A DNA stretch of 64,000 nt from Eunapius fragilis (Eukaryota; Porifera; Demospongiae; Spongillida; Spongillidae): assembly GCA_963681505.1 (NCBI GenBank), contig OY811993.1:3768489-3832488 (forward strand). The letters are read 5' to 3'. The notes under the pieces are model-generated. The model was not told the origin of the DNA and did no database searches. It was given only the letters and a program-made list of their open reading frames with translations. Positions 59,444 to 64,000 of this stretch are shown piece by piece. The position numbers and the translations under genes were made by a program. Each line of letters begins with the position of its first letter. The stretch's first letter is position 1.

Positions 59444-60196
59444 TTGACGGCGAAGCGGTACCCTGATGGAGTTTCAGAAGGCAAAAAGAGAGTGATAAGA
59501 AAGAAAGCCACGAAGTTTTTGATATCCGACAATGGAGTGATGTTTTACAAGCATAAAAGGAAGCAGAAGGTAACTTACGTTTCCTACATACCTATTCGTT
59601 TAGCAGGAATAGAACCTAGCCGTTTTTCGATTAGTTGCTGAGCACTAATCGAAAAACGGCTAGGTTCTGTTCCTGCTAAACGAATAGGAATGTAGGAAAC
59701 GTAAGTTACCTTAAGTTGGCTTGTCATGTACATCCTACTTCAGGTCATATGGGTAAAACGAGGACTTTGAGCAGGATAAAGGAACACTTTATGTGGCACG
59801 GAATGGTGAAGGATGTATATGAATTGGTAAGTTGGGCTGAGATATGCATGGGCACATACATGCTGTACATTGTAAATGTACATGTATGTGTGTACTCAGT
59901 AACCATCACATCCTTTGGTTACATCAGGTTGCAATTTTTGTTTATGTTTCAGCTTACAACTTGCGATGTGTGCCAGAGGATGAAGGAAGTTAACCGGTGG
60001 CATACCCAAGATGCACCCAATCTCTGTTAAATCCCCTTGGTATATGGTTGGTATCGATTTCATTGGTCCACTTAGCCCGGCAAGTGAAGATGGAAGTAAA
60101 TACATACTTACTGTCAGTGACTATTTCACAAAGTGGGTTGAAGTAATACCCAACAAAAAACAAAATGGCTGTTACAGTTGCAAATGGTCTATTTAA
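59444..60196 (+). pseudogene. Integrase fragment (Ty3/gypsy or Ginger type), intron-bearing
   Basis: H2C2 zinc-binding domain: CHVHPTSGHMGKTRTLSRIK ... MWHGMVKDVYEL|LTTCDVCQRM, split by a gt/ag intron at 59829-59952. Start of the integrase core: PWYMVGIDFIGPLSP, KYILTVSDYFTKWVEVIP, including the first catalytic D. A frameshift lies near 60010, and the remainder of the core is absent. The 5' part is interrupted by a palindrome (59566-59713). A spliced intron in the integrase favours a Ginger-like or host-derived gene over a retroelement copy. Confidence 0.7.
59566..59713. mobile_element. Small foldback element inserted in the integrase ORF
   Basis: Near-perfect palindrome with ends AAGGTAACTTACG / CGTAAGTTACCTT and arms of about 70 bp (CGTTTAGCAGGAA, CTAGCCGTTTTTCG), loop near GTTGCTGAGC. 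It splits the integrase reading frame. Confidence 0.85.
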
Positions 60197-60414
60197 GATA
60201 AGCTAGTACATTGCTGGGGCGGACCTACGTATTTATATTGGGGGGGAGGGGGAAGGTGCAGGGTGGGGGTAGCCCCTCCCCAAAGGGGTCTGGGGCTACG
60301 CCCCAGCCGCTTTTTAAATGTAGTACTTTTAAAACTAAAAATCCCGTCGCTTTTTAAAAACACATTGTAGGTTTTCGGCCTGATAAAATTTTGAATCTGT
60401 ACCGCTTTATATCA
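60197..60414. other. G-rich edge sequence
   Basis: GGGGCGGACCTACG followed by G-rich DNA and CCCCAAAGGGGTCTGGGG. It resembles the left end of the hAT-type element whose transposase remnant follows. Confidence 0.4.
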
Positions 60415-60738
60415 TTACACACATGAAAAGAACATTTGATTTCTAAAAATAAATCGTCTAATCGTCTGACTCATCAAACAAAATAGATTTGCAAAACAAA
60501 CAGGGCTTTTCTTGCACAAATCGCCGTACAACAGTTTCCATTTGTATAACGACAAACACTCGGCATGGTGGATAGACATCATGGTTAGACCTGTCAACCT
60601 TTCTTCGGTCATTGTTGAACGTAAGTGTGCTTTTATTCGTCTCAAAACTGAAAACAACTTTTCTACCTGACAAGTTCCGATCGGTGCTGTACATCCGATT
60701 AAAATTAGTTGACGAAATGAGTGGAAAAATGTTTTCAT
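60415..60738 (-). pseudogene. hAT transposase C-terminal fragment
   Basis: Minus-strand frame with CQVEKLFSVLRRIKAHLRST, then MTEERLTGLTMMSIHH, the dimerisation region typical of hAT transposases (xERxFSxLRRIKxxLRSTM). No catalytic part. A remnant of another hAT copy, not the 43-46 kb element. Confidence 0.65.
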
Positions 60739-60845
60739 CTTGCATATGGCAATGCATCTATCAAATCCTCTGGTTTGTCTTCACGTCTTCCTTCATTCCA
60801 AAAGAGTTTCCAGTGATCTAGCTCTTGCTTTAGGCAAGCAGTCAG

Positions 60846-60956
60846 CAGGCGCGGATGTATAAGGGGGCGTGGCAGTTAAAGAGGGGGGTGTTATAAATCA
60901 CAACTATCAATGCAGATTGCCCAATTTTCTGCTATGAATATTATTATCGAAGGGCT

Positions 60957-60987
<31 letters not shown>

Positions 60988-61013
60988 TTAAACCCCAACC
61001 CCCCCCCCCCCCC
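60846..61013. mobile_element. Short G-rich MITE-like element, copy D
   Basis: Starts CAGGCGCGGATGTATAAGG, contains TATCAATGCAGATTGCCCAA and a run of about 27 G, then AAACCCCAACC and C tract. Same family and orientation as copy C. Confidence 0.65.
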
Positions 61014-63138
61014 CTACAATAATAATTAAATAAATCCTACAAATGTGCTAAATATAGGACTATTTATTTACTATTACATTGTACTTTATTATTAGACACT
61101 TGTTTGTTTGTAAGTAGGCATGACAAAGTCTGCTCATATTATACTTTAATTATTATTTTTTTGTTTAAAACAGTAAGATAATGATATATAATTTGAATGT
61201 ACATACCAAGTCATGAGTATCTTTTGACCTGTTTTCCAACTTAAGCATTTGCTTAATGCATTACCTATGATATGCACACGTTTGTAAAATTGTGTATTGA
61301 TCCAGGCTACACGTAATGTTCTTGTAAATTAATTTGGCAGCGTGTGTGGTTGGGTAATTTGCTTGGTTTGTGCTTGTACGGAGTTTACTTTATAACGTTT
61401 CCCTTTTTGACCATGTATAATACATGCAAATGCCATGTGGTATTTCTGGATGACTATATAACAAGCTGCTCATTTCTGTATTTTGAAATATAATATAACC
61501 ATATTAGATCAACATTACACACACACACAACACACACACATACACACACACAAACACACACACACACTTTCTCTCTCGATTACTCACACAAAATGGGTTG
61601 CGGCAGGTCACTAAAAATCTCCGACAACAGACCATGAGCGTATGTGTGTATGGGGGGGGGGTCGATGGGTTCGAACGACCCCTCCCCCTTCCCATCACCT
61701 CCCCATTTGCTCCTTTCAATTCGTTAATTCAAATCAATCTTTTTTTTGCATAGTCCAGCGTAGCTAAACCCTCGTGGAAATGTAGGGTCTGGGGTTGCCT
61801 ATAATTTCTGTTCATAAAATATGATTAATGTATGGATGCAATCTAGTAATGAGGCACAGTGTGAATTGCATTAGAAATGGCTTTCCCTGTTGCCACAGTT
61901 TGAACAAGGTGCAGAGCACTTTTAACATTAGCTGCTGAATGGATTGATCAAGTAAATAAATAGTTTGTTTTAACTTTTCATGGTAAGAACCTGCCATGAA
62001 TTTTAGTGCAGATTTCCTACGAAACAATGCATGACTGTCAACCTTGAAGTAAAATCTACATACACACCTGACTTGCATGGTTCATTATTGATTAATCTGC
62101 TTAATCCAGAAGTCAAGTTCTGAAAAAACAGCATCCAAAACAAATGTTTCCCAAATAAAAGGACCAATAGAGTGCAGTGGTGCCACTGCCATGAAATTGC
62201 AGGCTTCACTGTTACTTTACTTCACACGTATACCACTATCAGGCTCCATACATGTCTACCTGTCCAACTGATAGCTGAATTGTGGACAGTTGGGCTAACA
62301 CCTAAAAGGTGTAACCCTTCCAGGTACACATGCATGCATGAGTAAATGGGGAAAAAAGCATCCACCCTTTTCCTGGTTTGCATTGTTCAGAATACTGCAT
62401 GATAGTAAGCACTCATAGGATTAACTTGAACTGTATAAATATGTCAAATAGAAACATCAATGGCTTATGGTCAGAGTAAGTTGTGAAGTGTCATTAAAGT
62501 ATTGACATTAGATAGTGCTCAAGAAACCTTCCAGCAGACATCCCAGTCACCATTTGGGACAATGGCATTCCAGCTGCCTTCATGGTCACTGTTACATCTC
62601 CACTCAATTCTAGTGCTACTGTGGAAGTGGGCATGAGCAGCTGAGTTTAGAAAACACTGTGGTGAATTGAGTTGGAAATCTATTCCACTGGAGTTGGAGG
62701 GTTATGGTGCATGGGGAGCAATAAACATCTCATTGTGGTTATGTATGAATACACAACCGAGTATAACCATTGTCATTTCTTGCTGTGTTGGATCATAATC
62801 AATTATAATATACAGTTCATTTGAACTGAGCAATGCATCGAGTATTTGGGTTGCATTACTGCCTATCTTGTAGATATAAGAGCTGGAAGAATATTGGCCA
62901 ATTTATTAGATTTGAAAACAAAAAAGTTTAGCAATTGTATTTGGAATAAGAAAGGTCTTTAATTATTTTTATTTTTCTAAATTCTGCAATTAGTACAATA
63001 TGCTGTGAAATGCACTATTGTAAAACAATAACTATTGATTAGTTAATGATCTTGGAATACTGCATTACCCTGACATTTGCCATATAAGGGTCAAATTCAG
63101 CCTCCCATATAGAGCTGCAAGGCATTTTAAATCAATAC
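61014..63138. other. No gene; FB1 remnant and simple repeat
   Basis: An FB1 fragment at about 61018-61113 (TGCTAAATATAGGACTAT, TATTATTAGACACTTGTTT). CA-rich stretch 61517-61567. The rest is AT-rich with no supported coding frame. Confidence 0.5.
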
Positions 63139-64000
63139 AGTTTTTTTTTTTTAATGTGCATACAGAATTATTATTATTAGCAGTACAAGTATAAGCACAC
63201 ATATACAACACGTGAACATGCAATAAGCAAAGTTAACCTCCACCCTCAGACCAGCTAAAGCCTGAACGTGATAGCAAAAGCTCTGGCATTTGCTCTGATT
63301 AATGGCAGACTAAAACGCTGGTAGATTGTAGTGATGGCCTTGGATGCTGCACTGGCCAGACGGGATGCTAGTTGGGAAATGATGCACTGGGCTTCTGTGC
63401 CTCAGCAACCATACGTTCAACTGCCAGGGTATAGAAACCCAGCCAAGTTCTGAACACTTAGGATCGTTAGCCAAATGCTTCTGAACTTCAGCTGCCATAG
63501 CTGCTGACCCACTTGTAGCTCCCGCTTCAGTTAAAATAGTGGAATTAAGTGGCGAGGTTACCATTAGGTCAAAAGCTGCTGGTTTGCCGATTATCCAGTT
63601 CTGCACAAAAATATCAGCTGGACGACTGTGTCTTTTATCTGCCCCAAAACCACATGCAACCTACTTCAAGCTGTCTCCCCAGATGCGCTCAATGGTAGAA
63701 CTGCAAAAATACATCCCTCAAACTGTTGTGGTGCAGCACGACATCCCCTCCACGTTTACATGTCACTGCATGGTGTCCCAGTGGACCTAGCTGGTGATCA
63801 GGGCAGTCAGTAGGGACAGCAGGAACCTGAAGACCGTGTTAATTCCAAGCCACCACTTTAAAGCAATCTGAAACTCATCAGGTTCAAGGTGAAGGTTAAG
63901 ACCCACCGAAGGAATGACTGCCAACCAAGATGAAGCATGGCGTGATGACACAGACAATAAATGTGCACGGTAGGGGAAGACTGTAATGGTAGCTGTTCAG
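63139..64000 (-). pseudogene. 3' end of a retroelement (ORF tail, 3' UTR, A tail), runs off the window
   Basis: Minus strand: NWIIGKPAAFDLMVTSPLNS, then NDPKCSELGWVSIP, then in another frame QLASRLASAASKAITTIYQR. Stops and shifts are present, including upstream in 63607-64000. It is followed by a non-coding tail shared with 18733-18860 and, at 63141-63152, a run of 12 T on the + strand (an A tail). The sequence matches, from memory, the C-terminal region of reverse-transcriptase ORFs in marine invertebrates. The 5' part lies right of the window. Confidence 0.5.

Overview
This is eukaryotic, animal-type DNA. Genes are split by spliceosomal introns (gt/ag), and there are RING-TRAF genes with MATH domains, long CA/GT microsatellites, long G homopolymers and many DNA transposons, foldback elements and decayed ORFs. 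No bacterial signals are present. A non-bilaterian marine invertebrate, most likely a sponge, fits the compact introns and the TRAF expansion, but that assignment is inference.

Layout. 1-9.2 kb: the 3' part (15 exons) of an ABCF3-type ATPase gene on the + strand; its N-terminus lies left of the window. 9.6-11.9 kb: a complete six-exon TRAF-family gene (T1) on the - strand, convergent with ABCF3. 12-19.3 kb: little recognisable coding DNA, a very large palindrome with CA/GT arms, one acidic hypothetical single-exon ORF and a retroelement scrap. 19.3-24.5 kb: a segmental duplicate of 7.4-11.9 kb, carrying the last three ABCF3 exons and a second intact TRAF gene (T2). 26.8-27.5 kb: an orphan MATH exon (T3). 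28.8-38.8 kb: transposon territory with a decayed hAT element, an apparently intact pogo-like element nested in another decayed gene, and foldback elements. 38.8-41.1 kb: a TRAF gene with RING and zinc fingers but no MATH (T4). 41.9-46.4 kb: a Merlin-type transposase remnant and a structurally complete hAT element with one nonsense codon. 49.7-52.5 kb: an inverted duplicate of 40.5-42.1 kb with a broken TRAF (T5), split by a mobile element. 53.5-56.3 kb: a third complete TRAF gene (T6). 57-64 kb: an integrase remnant, another hAT scrap, MITEs and the 3' end of a retroelement.

How it fits together. The window holds a TRAF cluster (three intact genes, one MATH-less gene, one orphan MATH exon, one pseudogene) built by tandem and inverted duplication beside ABCF3. 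The MATH exon appears homogenised among copies while the RING and zinc-finger exons diverge. TRAF proteins are RING-type ubiquitin ligases and adaptors in receptor signalling; ABCF3 is a soluble ATPase of the GCN20 class. No functional link between the two is shown beyond adjacency and co-duplication.

The most novel-looking item is a composite foldback element with two copies. At each of its two insertion sites an empty paralogous site is present in this same window, which shows insertion without target duplication. It ends in a terminal hairpin whose stem changes compensate each other in a third, diverged copy.
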